In this document: piece by piece, positions 1 through 8,128 of the stretch
How positions within the stretch are numbered: position 1 is the first letter of the stretch
How the letters are laid out: every line of letters starts with the position of its first letter
Assembly (NCBI RefSeq): GCF_034531395.1
Contig: NZ_JARVCO010000012.1
Span: 434,001 to 498,000 of the forward strand
Length of the DNA: 64,000 nt
From: Pontiella agarivorans
GTDB lineage: Bacteria > Verrucomicrobiota > Kiritimatiellia > Kiritimatiellales > Pontiellaceae
Direction of reading: 5' to 3'
Program-made: the position numbers and the translations under genes
Notes under the pieces: model-generated
Databases searched by the model: none
Told to the model about the DNA's origin: nothing
The model's input: only the letters and a program-made list of their open reading frames with translations

Positions 1-1123
1 TATCCACAAGAATTTCAATGACGGCTTCCGGGGAGCGCGATTTTCGGCCGTTGTAAAACCAGCCGCCCAGCGGTGTATCCGTCAGCCATGGATCTTCGCG
101 AATAACGGTGGAGCGCCCTTTTTCATAGTCCAGAATTCCGGCCTTCGGCGGAATGCAGACATCAAATTTAATCTTGTAGCACAGTCCGATGTCCTGATTG
201 TTCTCTTCGGCATTATTCAGCAGTCGGGCAAAGGCTTTCTTGCGGATATTGTCGCTCAGCAGTTCCAGTCCCATATCGAACCAGATCAGGTCGGGATCAT
301 ACTTCACACAGGCCTCCTCCAGTTTTTTAAACCACAGCTCCTCATATTCCGCATCGGGATATTCTGCAAAACTGTCGTTGTCCGATGAAAATTCGTGCGG
401 TCGGCAGTAAAGATCCTCATTGCCGGGCTGTCCACCGTCGAAGGCGTAGGAATGATAGAAAAACCACCAGGTGAAGGCATGGTGGAAGGTCATGACATAT
501 TTCATATCCCGCTTTCGGATTTCCTTTTCCAGCTCAGCGCACATATCGAATCCGACGGTGTCCATAATATCCCAGCGGGTGTATTCGGAATCCCAGAGAT
601 AGTAGTTGTCGTGATGCACTCCCATCGGACCGCTGAATTTAGCGCCGGATTTTTCAAACAGATCCGCCCAGGCTGCTGCGTTAAAGTTGGTTGGCTGGAA
701 CAGCTGGATAAAATCCTTATAGCCGAATTCATGCTGATCACCGAATTTTTCACGATGCAGATTAAACACCTGTGCGGGATCCCATTTGAAATTATGATTC
801 GGCGCATTATTCCAATAGATCGCATTGGTGTTATACATCGCCCAGCCATACCATTCCGTGGTGCCGTACTGCGTAGCGACCGTGGCAGGTGCCAGGCAGG
901 TGTAAATGCCGAATTTGGCATCACGGAACCATTCAGGGGTCCGGTGCTGCGCAATGGAAGGCCACTCCTCTTTGAAAATGCGGCGGTTTGCGGCGGGTTT
1001 CGCAGAGGATGTTGTGACGCTGATGCCCCCATCCTGCACGTTGTTATCCGCATGGGTCTGTGCTGAAGAGCCCAGGCCTGCAATCATCAGAGCGGCTGAA
1101 AGTCGGTATGTTACTTTTTTCAT
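1..1123 (-). CDS. alpha-L-fucosidase, glycoside hydrolase family 29 (partial)
   Basis: The frame opens at the ATG complementary to 1121-1123, behind a strong GGAGGTGA ribosome-binding site (about 1127-1134), and runs off the left edge after about 374 codons. The first ~20 residues are a signal peptide, so the enzyme acts in the periplasm or outside the cell. GH29 landmarks are visible: KFGIYTCLAP near residue 60, followed by EWYGWAMYN; a GVHHDNYYLWDS segment matching the family's HHDGF..W substrate-binding stretch; and DPDLIWFDMG, where the WFD aspartate fits the catalytic nucleophile. The family removes terminal alpha-L-fucose from glycans with retention of configuration. It is transcribed divergently from an AraC regulator 97 bp away, so local sugar-dependent control is likely. 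The C-terminal part, including any carbohydrate-binding module, is outside the window. GH29 identity is confident; the substrate is unknown. Confidence 0.88.
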   Translation of the reverse strand, partial: MKKVTYRLSAALMIAGLGSSAQTHADNNVQDGGISVTTSSAKPAANRRIFKEEWPSIAQHRTPEWFRDAKFGIYTCLAPATVATQYGTTEWYGWAMYNTNAIYWNNAPNHNFKWDPAQVFNLHREKFGDQHEFGYKDFIQLFQPTNFNAAAWADLFEKSGAKFSGPMGVHHDNYYLWDSEYTRWDIMDTVGFDMCAELEKEIRKRDMKYVMTFHHAFTWWFFYHSYAFDGGQPGNEDLYCRPHEFSSDNDSFAEYPDAEYEELWFKKLEEACVKYDPDLIWFDMGLELLSDNIRKKAFARLLNNAEENNQDIGLCYKIKFDVCIPPKAGILDYEKGRSTVIREDPWLTDTPLGGWFYNGRKSRSPEAVIEILVD

Positions 1124-1220
1124 CGGTCACCTCCGGTAGATGGATGCGAAACAGTGAACGGAATTTCGCCGAAAAACGCCATGGACATATTTCAGATAAA
1201 TCTGGACTATATTACGGTAT

Positions 1221-2189
1221 ATGAATTCCGTACGGTTAAGATCTGAGGCTGCTGTATTAGAATTTCTTCATGATAGGGGAATTCATGCTGGACAATTATC
1301 CGATCTAAGTACGGCCGAGATCCGGTATGCGCAGCGCGGGGCGGTTCCCGGTATGCGGGTGACTCATCTCTCAGATGAACTGAAGGCTGAATACCTGAAA
1401 CGGCCGATTACTGAAGGGTTGCTGTGTCTGCGCGCAGGACACCACCAGGCGCCGCCCACGCATTATCTCCCGCGGCCGGAGGGCAGCGAGGATACCATCT
1501 TTATTTTCTGCACAGACGGGCGGGGCTGGCTCGAGGTTTCCGGAAAAACACATGTCATTGAGAAACATACCGGTTTTCTCATTCCAGCCCATATTCCGCA
1601 TGCCTATGGAGCGGATCCGGATTGTCCCTGGAGCACCTACTGGACGCATTTTCAGGGAAGGCAGGCTGCGGATTATATGCGGATGATTACACCGGACCCC
1701 GAAAATCCGGTCTTGCATCTTCCGGAACCGCAAGCGGTTCGAAATGGATTTGAACAGCTGTATCAGCAGATGAATGATGTTCACACCTATACGGCAGTCA
1801 TTGCGGCAAGCGGGGTGCTGAGTCACCTGCTGGTCACTGTAATGCAGAACAGGCAGGCGGTGGAGGTCCGGTTGCGCGGTGCCGAAGAAGGTCTTTCCAA
1901 AACCGTTGAATTCATGCAGCGCAATCTCGGTCGCCGGCTCACACTGAAGGATTTGTCGGCTGTAGCAGGCATCAGTCCGAACCATTATGCAACGATGTTT
2001 CACCGGTGCTATGGCCATCCGCCGATTGATTATTTCAACCGGCTGAAAATTCAACGGGCCTGCGAACTGCTGGCGGCGACCCGGCTGCGGATCAGCGAAG
2101 TGGGGGAGCTGCTCGGTTTCGAGGATGCCTTCTATTTTTCGCGCCTGTTTAAAAAAATCATGGGGGTTTCACCACGAGGTTATCGTTAA
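1221..2189 (+). CDS. AraC/XylS family transcriptional regulator
   Basis: A 322-residue protein with the two-part AraC architecture. Residues ~80-160 form a cupin-like ligand-binding domain (hydrophobic strands ending in a LIPAHIPHAYG turn and a WTHF strand). Residues ~225-322 form two helix-turn-helix motifs: first LKDLSAVAGISPNHYATMF, then the family signature around ISEVGELLGFEDAFYFSRLF, ending in the usual FKKIMGVSPRGYR. It starts at the only good upstream ATG; no clear Shine-Dalgarno precedes it, so the exact start is less certain. The gene is divergent from the GH29 fucosidase and probably activates it in response to a sugar; that partnership is inferred from position only. The following HAD gene lies 52 bp downstream on the same strand and may be co-transcribed. 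Confidence 0.93.
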   Translation: MNSVRLRSEAAVLEFLHDRGIHAGQLSDLSTAEIRYAQRGAVPGMRVTHLSDELKAEYLKRPITEGLLCLRAGHHQAPPTHYLPRPEGSEDTIFIFCTDGRGWLEVSGKTHVIEKHTGFLIPAHIPHAYGADPDCPWSTYWTHFQGRQAADYMRMITPDPENPVLHLPEPQAVRNGFEQLYQQMNDVHTYTAVIAASGVLSHLLVTVMQNRQAVEVRLRGAEEGLSKTVEFMQRNLGRRLTLKDLSAVAGISPNHYATMFHRCYGHPPIDYFNRLKIQRACELLAATRLRISEVGELLGFEDAFYFSRLFKKIMGVSPRGYR

Positions 2190-2241
2190 TTCCTCTCAAA
2201 TTGAGATTGCGGAATGTTCCGGGGTCTGGAAGCGTGATTGC

Positions 2242-2844
2242 ATGAAAACTTTTTTATTCGATATCGGAAACGTACTCACCAATTTTGATTTCCAAAAACT
2301 GCTGCAGGCCTATTCGGACCACTCCGGCCGTTCGTTGGAGCCGCAGTCCGACCGGGATGAAGAAATGTATGTGAGTGTGGAAAAAGGACTGCTGAGCGAA
2401 GCGGATTATGTGGCCTATTTGAATGAAGCCAAAGGGCTCAATTGGACGACAGATAATCTACATCTGATCTGGCAGGAGATTTTCAGCCTGAATGAAACGG
2501 GGAACCGGCTGTTTGATAAGGCGAAGAGATCGGATGCCCGGGTTTATACGCTGAGCAATATTGCCGACTATCATATTCGAGCCATTGAAAACAACTGGAA
2601 CGGTTTTTTTGAGGGCACCACCGGGTTGTTCATGTCCTACCGCATGGGCGTGCGTAAACCTGATCCGCGGATTTATGAAATGGTGCTGAAGGAACTCGGC
2701 GTCTCCGGCAGCCAGTGTTTCTTTATTGATGATCTCGCGGAAAATGTCGCCACGGCCCGGGAGCAGGGAATTGAGGCCCACCAGTTCATTCCCGAAAATT
2801 ACGAAGAAATCGAACGCAAGGCGCACGATTTCTTTGGATGGTGA
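2242..2844 (+). CDS. HAD-superfamily phosphatase, YihX-like
   Basis: A 200-residue haloacid-dehalogenase-like hydrolase. Motif I is FDIGNVLTNFD at residues 4-14, the DxGNV form typical of YihX-type sugar-phosphate phosphatases rather than the commoner DxDGT. Motif II is the LSNIADYH strand. Motif III/IV lies in GVRKPDPRIYEMVL followed by CFFIDDLAENVATA, where the paired aspartates bind Mg2+. An open frame continues upstream to 2125, but that part overlaps the AraC gene and the HAD fold begins at the ATG at 2242, so I chose that start. E. coli YihX hydrolyses alpha-glucose-1-phosphate; substrate here is not predictable. It probably follows the AraC regulator in one transcript and is convergent with the cytochrome gene at 2901. 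Confidence 0.88.
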   Translation: MKTFLFDIGNVLTNFDFQKLLQAYSDHSGRSLEPQSDRDEEMYVSVEKGLLSEADYVAYLNEAKGLNWTTDNLHLIWQEIFSLNETGNRLFDKAKRSDARVYTLSNIADYHIRAIENNWNGFFEGTTGLFMSYRMGVRKPDPRIYEMVLKELGVSGSQCFFIDDLAENVATAREQGIEAHQFIPENYEEIERKAHDFFGW

Positions 2845-2860
2845 TTAACCGCTGCGGGAA

Positions 2861-2879
2861 ACACCGGCGAAACCGGTGT
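2861..2879. terminator. hairpin between convergent genes
   Basis: ACACCGG-CGAAA-CCGGTGT forms a perfect 7-bp stem with a 5-nt loop, midway between convergent genes ending at 2844 and 2901. There is no T tract, so a bidirectional terminator is suggested by position more than by sequence. Confidence 0.45.
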
Positions 2880-2900
2880 CCATCCTAAACCGGATGTTCA

Positions 2901-3281
2901 TCAGTTGTCTTTCGCGCCGGCGTTGATCCAGGCTTTGATCTTTTCAATTTCCTCTTTGCTGAAGGCCGGAACGCCGGATTTCGGCGGCGGCATAACGAGT
3001 GCTCTTTTGCCGAATGTCACTTCCTGGGCAAGTACCTTAACCAGTCCGCTTTTCTCGGGGTTTCCTGCCACGACCGCTCCGCCGACTTTCCCCAGGAGGT
3101 CCTTTTTTTCATTGAAATAGGCGCCGTTTTTAATGGCCCCGCGAATCCCGCTGTCCGGCGCGTGGCAGGTCCCGCAGGAACGCTGGAACAGCGGCATCAG
3201 GTCTTTTTCGAGGGATACTTCGGCGGCCGAGGCGGAAAGCACCGCGAGGCCGAATACAACAGCACTGATTTTTCCAATCAT
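2901..3281 (-). CDS. small secreted c-type cytochrome (Planctomycete-type)
   Basis: A 126-residue protein with an N-terminal signal peptide (about 19 residues ending at ASAAE) and a single heme-binding CGTCH motif at about residues 36-40. A later VMPPP segment provides the probable axial methionine, and the C-terminal helix EEIEKIKAWINAGA is typical of the cytochrome C domain family common in Planctomycetes and Verrucomicrobia (PSCyt1-like). In those bacteria the domain is often fused to DUF1549/DUF1553 proteins; here it is a stand-alone periplasmic electron carrier, and the DUF1549/DUF1553 protein at 26.3 kb lacks it. It is monocistronic, convergent with the HAD gene. Redox partner unknown. 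Confidence 0.88.
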   Translation of the reverse strand: MIGKISAVVFGLAVLSASAAEVSLEKDLMPLFQRSCGTCHAPDSGIRGAIKNGAYFNEKKDLLGKVGGAVVAGNPEKSGLVKVLAQEVTFGKRALVMPPPKSGVPAFSKEEIEKIKAWINAGAKDN

Positions 3282-3346
3282 GGGAAGCTCCTTGGTTGAT
3301 TATTACGGTGAATTCTCAACAGGAGGATGAAAACTTACAAGCAAAT

Positions 3347-3361
3347 TTCCAGGGATTGGAA
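3347..3361. repeat. dispersed 15-bp element TTCCA-N5-TGGAA
   Basis: Perfect copy with centre GGGAT, in the spacer between the cytochrome and htpG genes. It is one of two copies in this 226-bp spacer. Confidence 0.8.
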
Positions 3362-3453
3362 CGCGCGGTCCAGCAGATTCCGGACTCCGGAATTCCGATC
3401 CCTGAAAAGTAAACGTTCCGGGATCGGTTCACTGCATAACATGTTTTATACGG

Positions 3454-3486
3454 AAAAACCGCCCGCGAAAAATGCGGGCGGTTTTC
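3454..3486 (-). terminator. intrinsic terminator of htpG (bidirectional)
   Basis: AAAAACCGCCCGC and GCGGGCGGTTTT pair around a 7-nt loop (3467-3473). Read on the minus strand the stem is followed by a U-rich tract, placing it 22 bp past the htpG stop. Flanking A and T runs on both sides would let it work in either direction. Confidence 0.85.
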
Positions 3487-3489
3487 CAT

Positions 3490-3504
3490 TTCCAATCATT
3501 GGAA
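3490..3504. repeat. dispersed 15-bp element TTCCA-N5-TGGAA
   Basis: Perfect copy with centre ATCAT, lying between the htpG stop and its terminator. The same 15-mer recurs exactly at 53598, inside an unrelated coding sequence. Confidence 0.8.
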
Positions 3505-3507
3505 ATT

Positions 3508-5364
3508 TCAGTCTGCCAATACTTCGTTGAGGCGGGCGGCGAAGCCGGCCGGATCGTCGAGCTTGGCGCCGGAGGCAATTACGGCCTGATCGTGCAGGAG
3601 CTTGGTGAGGGTTTCAACCTTCGGATCTTTTTCATTCGCATTGTAGAGCGCCTGTACCTTTTTCACCACGGTGTGCTCCGGGTTGAGTTCCAGCACACTT
3701 TCGCGCGGCGGAACGTCCTGACCCATGCGGCGCATCATTTCTTCGATATGCGGGCTCATGGACATTTCGTCGCCCACGAGCACGGCCGCGGAATCTTTGA
3801 GGCGGGAGGTGAGCTTCACCTCTTTGACGCCGTTGAGCAGATCCTTGGCGTAGCCGATGTAGCCTTCGAATTCCTTTTCCTCTTCCTTCAGATCATCGCC
3901 GTCGATGTCGCCTTTGTTGACCGCTTTGAGTTTTTTACCTTTGTATTCCATCAGCTGCGGAATCACAAAGTCGTCGATCGGGTCGATCATCAGCAAAACT
4001 TCTTTGCCGTCGGCTTTGAATTTTTCGAGGTAGGGGGAGTTTTCAATGGATGCACGGTTTTCACCGGCGAGGTAGAGAATCTCTTCCTGGTCGTCGGACA
4101 TATTTTCCACATAATCCGCAAAGCAGGTTTTTTCGCCGGCTTCTTTGTTCGTGGATTCGAACAGCAGGAGATCGGCGATTTTCTCTTTGTTTTCCCAGTC
4201 GGACTGCAGACCTTCTTTGAGGATGGTGCTGAAGTTTTCGTGGAAGATCTCGAATTCCTTGTAGTCCGTTTTCTTCAGGTTCGCGAGCGTTTTGAGCACG
4301 CGGGATGTCAGGTTTTTACGGATTTTGTCGAGCATCGGGTTTTCCTGCAGAATTTCGCGGGAAACATTGAGCGGCAGATCGGAGGAATCGACCACGCCCT
4401 TCACGAAGCGCAGATAGCCCGGCAACAGATTTTCGAAGTCGTTTCCGATGAAGACGCGCTGCACATAGAGGTTCAGGTGCGATTTGGGGTCGTTGTTCAT
4501 CATCATGTCGAACGGTTTGTGTTCGGGGATGAAGAGCAGGGCCTTGAATTCAATCGCGCCTTCGGCGTTGTAGTGGATGGTTTCCGCCGGCGAGTTGGTG
4601 TCGTGTGAAATATGTTTGTAGAATTCACCGTATTCTTCATCGGTGATTTCGCTTTTCGGACGCAGCCAGATCGCTTTCTGCGAGTTGATCTGTTCTTCGA
4701 CCTCTTCCTCCACTTCGGTTTCTTCGTCTTTTTTGGTGGTCAGCAAAACGACCGGATGTTCGAGGAAGTCGGAGAATTTTTTAACGGTGGATTTGATGGT
4801 CCATTCGTTCAGATATTCCGTGGCGTCTTCTTTCAGGTGCAAGGTGATTTCGGTACCGCGCTCCGTTTTGTCCGCATCGGACAGGGTGAATTCGCCGGTG
4901 CCGTTGGATTCCCATTTCACCGCATCGGCGCCATGGGCCTTGGTGACGACGGTGACGTCGTCGGCGACCATGAAGGAGGCGTAGAAACCAACGCCGAACT
5001 GGCCGATCAGTTCCGGGTTGTTTTCCAGGTCCGCTTCTTTCGCCTTTGCCAGGAACGCTTTGGTGCCGGAGTGGGCGATGGTGCCGAGGTTTTCGATGAC
5101 CTGCTCGCGCGACATGCCGATACCGTTATCGGAAATGGTCAGGGTTTTGGCCTCTTCGTCGGCTTTCAGGGTGATTTTCCAGTCGGAATGTCCTTCGAGG
5201 ATTTCCTCGTTGTTAAGGCCTTCGAATCGTACCTTGTCGATCGCGTCGGCCGCATTGGAAATCAGTTCGCGCAGGAACACTTCGCGGTGGGAATAGAGTG
5301 AGTGGGTGATGAGATGCAGCAGCTGCTCCAACTCAGTCTTGAATTGCATGGTTTCTTCAGCCAT
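3508..5364 (-). CDS. htpG: molecular chaperone HtpG (bacterial Hsp90)
   Basis: A 618-residue Hsp90, close to the E. coli length of 624. The N-terminal GHKL ATPase is complete: the NAADAID helix (~36-42), DNGIGM (~80-85), the lid LGTIAHSGTKAF, and GQFGVGFYASFMV (~122-134). The middle domain carries the conserved LPLNVSRE stretch with the catalytic arginine, and the C-terminal dimerisation domain is intact. An acidic E/K-rich linker near residue 225 separates the N and middle domains. The start ATG has an AAGGAGAG ribosome-binding site. HtpG is a cytosolic ATP-dependent folding factor, usually induced by heat. The gene is monocistronic with its own terminator at 3454-3486. Confidence 0.98.
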   Translation of the reverse strand: MAEETMQFKTELEQLLHLITHSLYSHREVFLRELISNAADAIDKVRFEGLNNEEILEGHSDWKITLKADEEAKTLTISDNGIGMSREQVIENLGTIAHSGTKAFLAKAKEADLENNPELIGQFGVGFYASFMVADDVTVVTKAHGADAVKWESNGTGEFTLSDADKTERGTEITLHLKEDATEYLNEWTIKSTVKKFSDFLEHPVVLLTTKKDEETEVEEEVEEQINSQKAIWLRPKSEITDEEYGEFYKHISHDTNSPAETIHYNAEGAIEFKALLFIPEHKPFDMMMNNDPKSHLNLYVQRVFIGNDFENLLPGYLRFVKGVVDSSDLPLNVSREILQENPMLDKIRKNLTSRVLKTLANLKKTDYKEFEIFHENFSTILKEGLQSDWENKEKIADLLLFESTNKEAGEKTCFADYVENMSDDQEEILYLAGENRASIENSPYLEKFKADGKEVLLMIDPIDDFVIPQLMEYKGKKLKAVNKGDIDGDDLKEEEKEFEGYIGYAKDLLNGVKEVKLTSRLKDSAAVLVGDEMSMSPHIEEMMRRMGQDVPPRESVLELNPEHTVVKKVQALYNANEKDPKVETLTKLLHDQAVIASGAKLDDPAGFAARLNEVLAD

Positions 5365-5831
5365 TTATATCTCTCCTTGTTACAGTTTAGTGCGAAATCA
5401 GTCGCGCAAAATACGAAAGCAGGGGGTGGGATTCAAGCCTGCGCTCAAATATTTTAAAGCTGAAATGGGCGCGGCTCATACCCTTTTTTCTTCTTTCAGC
5501 GTTCGGAAGAACACGCAGTCTATTTCCGGTTGGGGCGGGGTGACTCCGAAGTGGCATTCGGCGATCCGCTTAATGCAGCCTCATAAGGGTAAATTTCCAG
5601 GGTTTGGAATCCGGCGACAGGACTGAATGCGGTTGACAATCTTCCGGCGAACTCTTACCTATCATCGCCTTAACGGCGGGGTAACGCTTTGATGTTGAAA
5701 TGGCTGTGTAACGTCTTCCGCCATCGATTACACCTTTAATATGGGGAAAGACTGTGTCCCCGTGCATCATTTTTACAACCCTGAACGCCGCAGGTTGAAA
5801 TAAACGACGTTTAAAAAGAAGGTAGATCAAT
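5365..5831. other. 467-bp intergenic region and putative cytX leader
   Basis: Holds the divergent control region of htpG and cytX. One dispersed 15-bp element lies at 5595-5609. A TTGACA box at 5633-5638 is a possible -35 for cytX, but no well-spaced -10 follows (TATCAT at 5660 is 21 bp away). Between there and the start codon, two hairpins can form: GGGGA/TCCCC around 5740-5765 and CAACC/GGTTG around 5775-5800. cytX genes are often under thi-box control, but the conserved CUGAGA and ACCUGA elements of the TPP riboswitch are absent, so I do not call a riboswitch. Confidence 0.4.
5595..5609. repeat. dispersed 15-bp element TTCCA-N5-TGGAA
   Basis: Perfect copy with centre GGGTT, in the htpG-cytX spacer just upstream of the TTGACA box at 5633. 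Confidence 0.8.
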
Positions 5832-7043
5832 ATGTCCACGGAACCCCCTAAATTATCTTCCGTCAACCTGCTCGGCATCTGGTTCGGCGCCGCCGTCTCC
5901 ATCGCGGAAATCCTGACCGGCTCGTTTCTTGCGCCGCTGGGACTGGCCAAAGGCATCGCCACCATTCTGGTCGGCCACCTTATCGGTGCGCTGATCCTGT
6001 TTCTCGCCGGAGTCATCGGGGCGCAGAAAAACCTGACCTCCATGGAATCCACCCGGCTTTCGTTCGGCATATACGGGTCCTATGGATTCTCGCTGCTGAA
6101 CATCATTCAGCTCCTCGGATGGACCGCCATCATGATTGCCAGCGGCGCGGCGGTTTTCGACGAAGCCGCAACGCAGCTCTTTGCCTACAGCAACCCGACG
6201 CTGTGGAGCATCGGCATCGGACTCTTCATCTGTTTCTGGATTGCTGTCGGCCTGAAAAACCTGGCGAAAATAAACGCCGTCGTCGTCAGCCTGCTCTTCA
6301 TCTTCTGTGTCGTGCTTGGATTTGTCATTTTCCGCGACGCCGCGGCCATGGGGCCGCTGGCGGAAGGTTCCATGAGTTTCGGCGGCGGGGTGGAACTCAG
6401 CGTCGCCATGAGTCTTTCGTGGCTTCCGCTCATCGCCGATTACACACGCTCCGCCCGCCGTCCAATCCGCGGAACTGCTTTCGGCGTAATCGGCTATGCC
6501 GTCGGAAGCTCCTTCATGTTTATCATCGGCCTGGGTGCCGCGCTCTATTCCGGCACCTCCGATATCGGTCAGATCCTCATGGCCGCCGGTCTCGGTATTC
6601 CCGCGCTCTTCGTCGTCTTTTTCTCCACCACAACCACCACGTTTCTCGACGTTCTTTCGGCCGGCATCAGCTGCACCAATCTTTTTCCGCGTGCCGGAGA
6701 AAAGAGCGTCGCCCTCCTCGTCTGCATCGCCGGAGTGGCGCTGGCCCTGCTGGCACCGCTGGCGCAGTTCGAAAACTTTCTCTACTTCATCGGCTCCGTC
6801 TTTGCACCGCTCTACGCCGTGTTGTTTACCGACTATTTCATCCTCCGCCGTGCAGACAGCCTGACCCGGAACCTCAACCTGAAAAACGGACTGCTCTGGC
6901 TCATCGGATTTGTTCTGTACCGCCTGCTGCTCCCGTACAACACGCCCGTCGGCACCACCACCGTCGTCATCATTCTGACCGGAATCATCTGCGTTCTGTT
7001 TTACAAAGCAGAACAGAAATGGCTTTCCGCCAAAACCAAATAG
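5832..7043 (+). CDS. cytX: hydroxymethylpyrimidine permease CytX (NCS1 family)
   Basis: A 403-residue, strongly hydrophobic protein with about 12 membrane helices, the length and topology of NCS1 purine/pyrimidine transporters. The N-terminal GIWFGAAVSIAEILTGSFLA and the following PLGLAKG, GHLIGA and SMESTRLSFGIYGSY segments match the CytX subgroup, which imports the thiamin precursor HMP. The ribosome-binding site is AAGAAGG at about 5816-5822. Context agrees: the HMP(-P) kinase ThiD is encoded next to it on the opposite strand, so imported HMP could be phosphorylated straight into thiamin synthesis. A cytosine permease (CodB) is the alternative, but the neighbouring thiD favours CytX. Confidence 0.85.
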   Translation: MSTEPPKLSSVNLLGIWFGAAVSIAEILTGSFLAPLGLAKGIATILVGHLIGALILFLAGVIGAQKNLTSMESTRLSFGIYGSYGFSLLNIIQLLGWTAIMIASGAAVFDEAATQLFAYSNPTLWSIGIGLFICFWIAVGLKNLAKINAVVVSLLFIFCVVLGFVIFRDAAAMGPLAEGSMSFGGGVELSVAMSLSWLPLIADYTRSARRPIRGTAFGVIGYAVGSSFMFIIGLGAALYSGTSDIGQILMAAGLGIPALFVVFFSTTTTTFLDVLSAGISCTNLFPRAGEKSVALLVCIAGVALALLAPLAQFENFLYFIGSVFAPLYAVLFTDYFILRRADSLTRNLNLKNGLLWLIGFVLYRLLLPYNTPVGTTTVVIILTGIICVLFYKAEQKWLSAKTK

Positions 7044-7123
7044 CTGACGTGCGAGGCTTCCTTCCAGCGTGAAAGGGATAGGGCGCGGAATCTGCAGGGT
7101 GGGCTTTTGAGCCGGAAGTGAGA

Positions 7124-7299
7124 TCGGGGACCTCGGCTGCAGTGGCGGCTGCGGTTTGCGGAATGGTGCGGGCTTTGTCTTCTGAGCGATGAGCAAGCGG
7201 GACGCTTACTCTACTTTCACGGGTTTGATCTTTCCAAGGGTTGGAAGGTGTAGGGCGGGTTCCCTGGGCCCGCCTGCGAGGTCGGGGACCTCGGCTGCA
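7124..7299. repeat. pair of 18-bp direct repeats in cytX-thiD spacer
   Basis: TCGGGGACCTCGGCTGCA occurs at 7124-7141 and again at 7282-7299, each followed by a G/C-rich TTGCGG-like stretch. Between them lies a dispersed 15-bp element (7232-7246) and the GGGCGGG/CCCGCC arms around 7255-7275. The 269-bp spacer between the convergent genes contains no credible coding frame and looks like a patchwork of repeats. Confidence 0.6.
7232..7246. repeat. dispersed 15-bp element TTCCA-N5-TGGAA
   Basis: Perfect copy with centre AGGGT, between the two 18-bp repeats of the cytX-thiD spacer. Confidence 0.8.
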
Positions 7300-7312
7300 T
7301 TTGCGGAGCATT

Positions 7313-8128
7313 TTATTCGCCGGCGGGGGGCATTTCGTGGAAATGTTTGACGGGGCCGTGGCCGCTGCCGATCTCGTAGGCCGCGCCACCGATGATGGCG
7401 TGGCTGATGTACGCTTTGGCGCGTTGGACCGCGTCCTGCAGATCGAAGCCGCGGGCGAGGAAGGCGGCGAGCGATGACGAGAGGGTGCATCCGGTGCCGT
7501 GGGTGTTCCGGGTGCGGATGCGTTCCGACTGAAGCAGCAGGTTTTCCTTTTTTTCAAAATCGTACAGCACATCGGTCAGCGTATCGCCGTCGAGGTGGCC
7601 GGCTTTGAGCAGGACGGAAACCTGATAGCGGTCGGCCAGCTCAGCGGCGCAGCGGGGCAGATCATCGTCGGCAGCGATCGGGGCATCGAGCAGGATTTCG
7701 GCTTCGGGAATATTCGGCGTAATGATGCGGGCTTTGGGAATGAGTTTTTCCCGCAGTGCGGTGAGGGCCTCGTTCTGCAGCAGGATGTCGCCGGACGTGG
7801 CGACCATGACGGGATCGAGCACCACATTTTCGATAGCGTACCGGTCCAGTGCACGGCAGACGACGTCGATAATTTCCGCAGAATGCAACATGCCGATTTT
7901 GATGGCGTTCGCGCCGATATCACTCAGTACGGCCTCAATCTGTTCTTCGAGGATCTGTGGAGGAATCGGGTGCACGTTACTGACGCCGACGGTGTTCTGA
8001 ACCGTAATGGCGGTGATGGCCGTTGCGGCATAGCCGCCGCAGGCGGAGATGGCTTTGATGTCGGCCTGGATGCCGGCGCCTCCGCCGGAATCGCTGCCGG
8101 CAATGCTCAGTACGGTGCTGTATTTCAT
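7313..8128 (-). CDS. thiD: HMP kinase / HMP-phosphate kinase ThiD
   Basis: A 271-residue ribokinase-superfamily enzyme of the usual length. The N-terminus carries SIAGSDSGGGAGIQADIK, the substrate-binding signature of ThiD, followed by TAITVQNT. The C-terminal TRNTHGTGCTLSSSLAA has the GTGC anion hole with its catalytic cysteine. ThiD phosphorylates 4-amino-5-hydroxymethyl-2-methylpyrimidine twice to give HMP-PP for thiamin phosphate synthesis in the cytosol. Its ATG overlaps the nudC stop codon (ATGA at 8125-8128), so the two genes form a translationally coupled operon. It faces the HMP transporter cytX. No thiE or thiC is seen in the window. Confidence 0.96.
   Translation of the reverse strand: MKYSTVLSIAGSDSGGGAGIQADIKAISACGGYAATAITAITVQNTVGVSNVHPIPPQILEEQIEAVLSDIGANAIKIGMLHSAEIIDVVCRALDRYAIENVVLDPVMVATSGDILLQNEALTALREKLIPKARIITPNIPEAEILLDAPIAADDDLPRCAAELADRYQVSVLLKAGHLDGDTLTDVLYDFEKKENLLLQSERIRTRNTHGTGCTLSSSLAAFLARGFDLQDAVQRAKAYISHAIIGGAAYEIGSGHGPVKHFHEMPPAGE

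Noticed and set aside
3472-5301. Long open frames antisense to htpG
   Set aside because: They mirror the codon bias of the real gene (F/V-rich translations), have no ribosome-binding sites and match no family. The same holds for antisense frames over purD, topB, aceE and the DUF1501 gene.
5640-5831. TPP riboswitch upstream of cytX
   Set aside because: The conserved CUGAGA and ACCUGA elements are absent, so the gene context alone does not justify the call.
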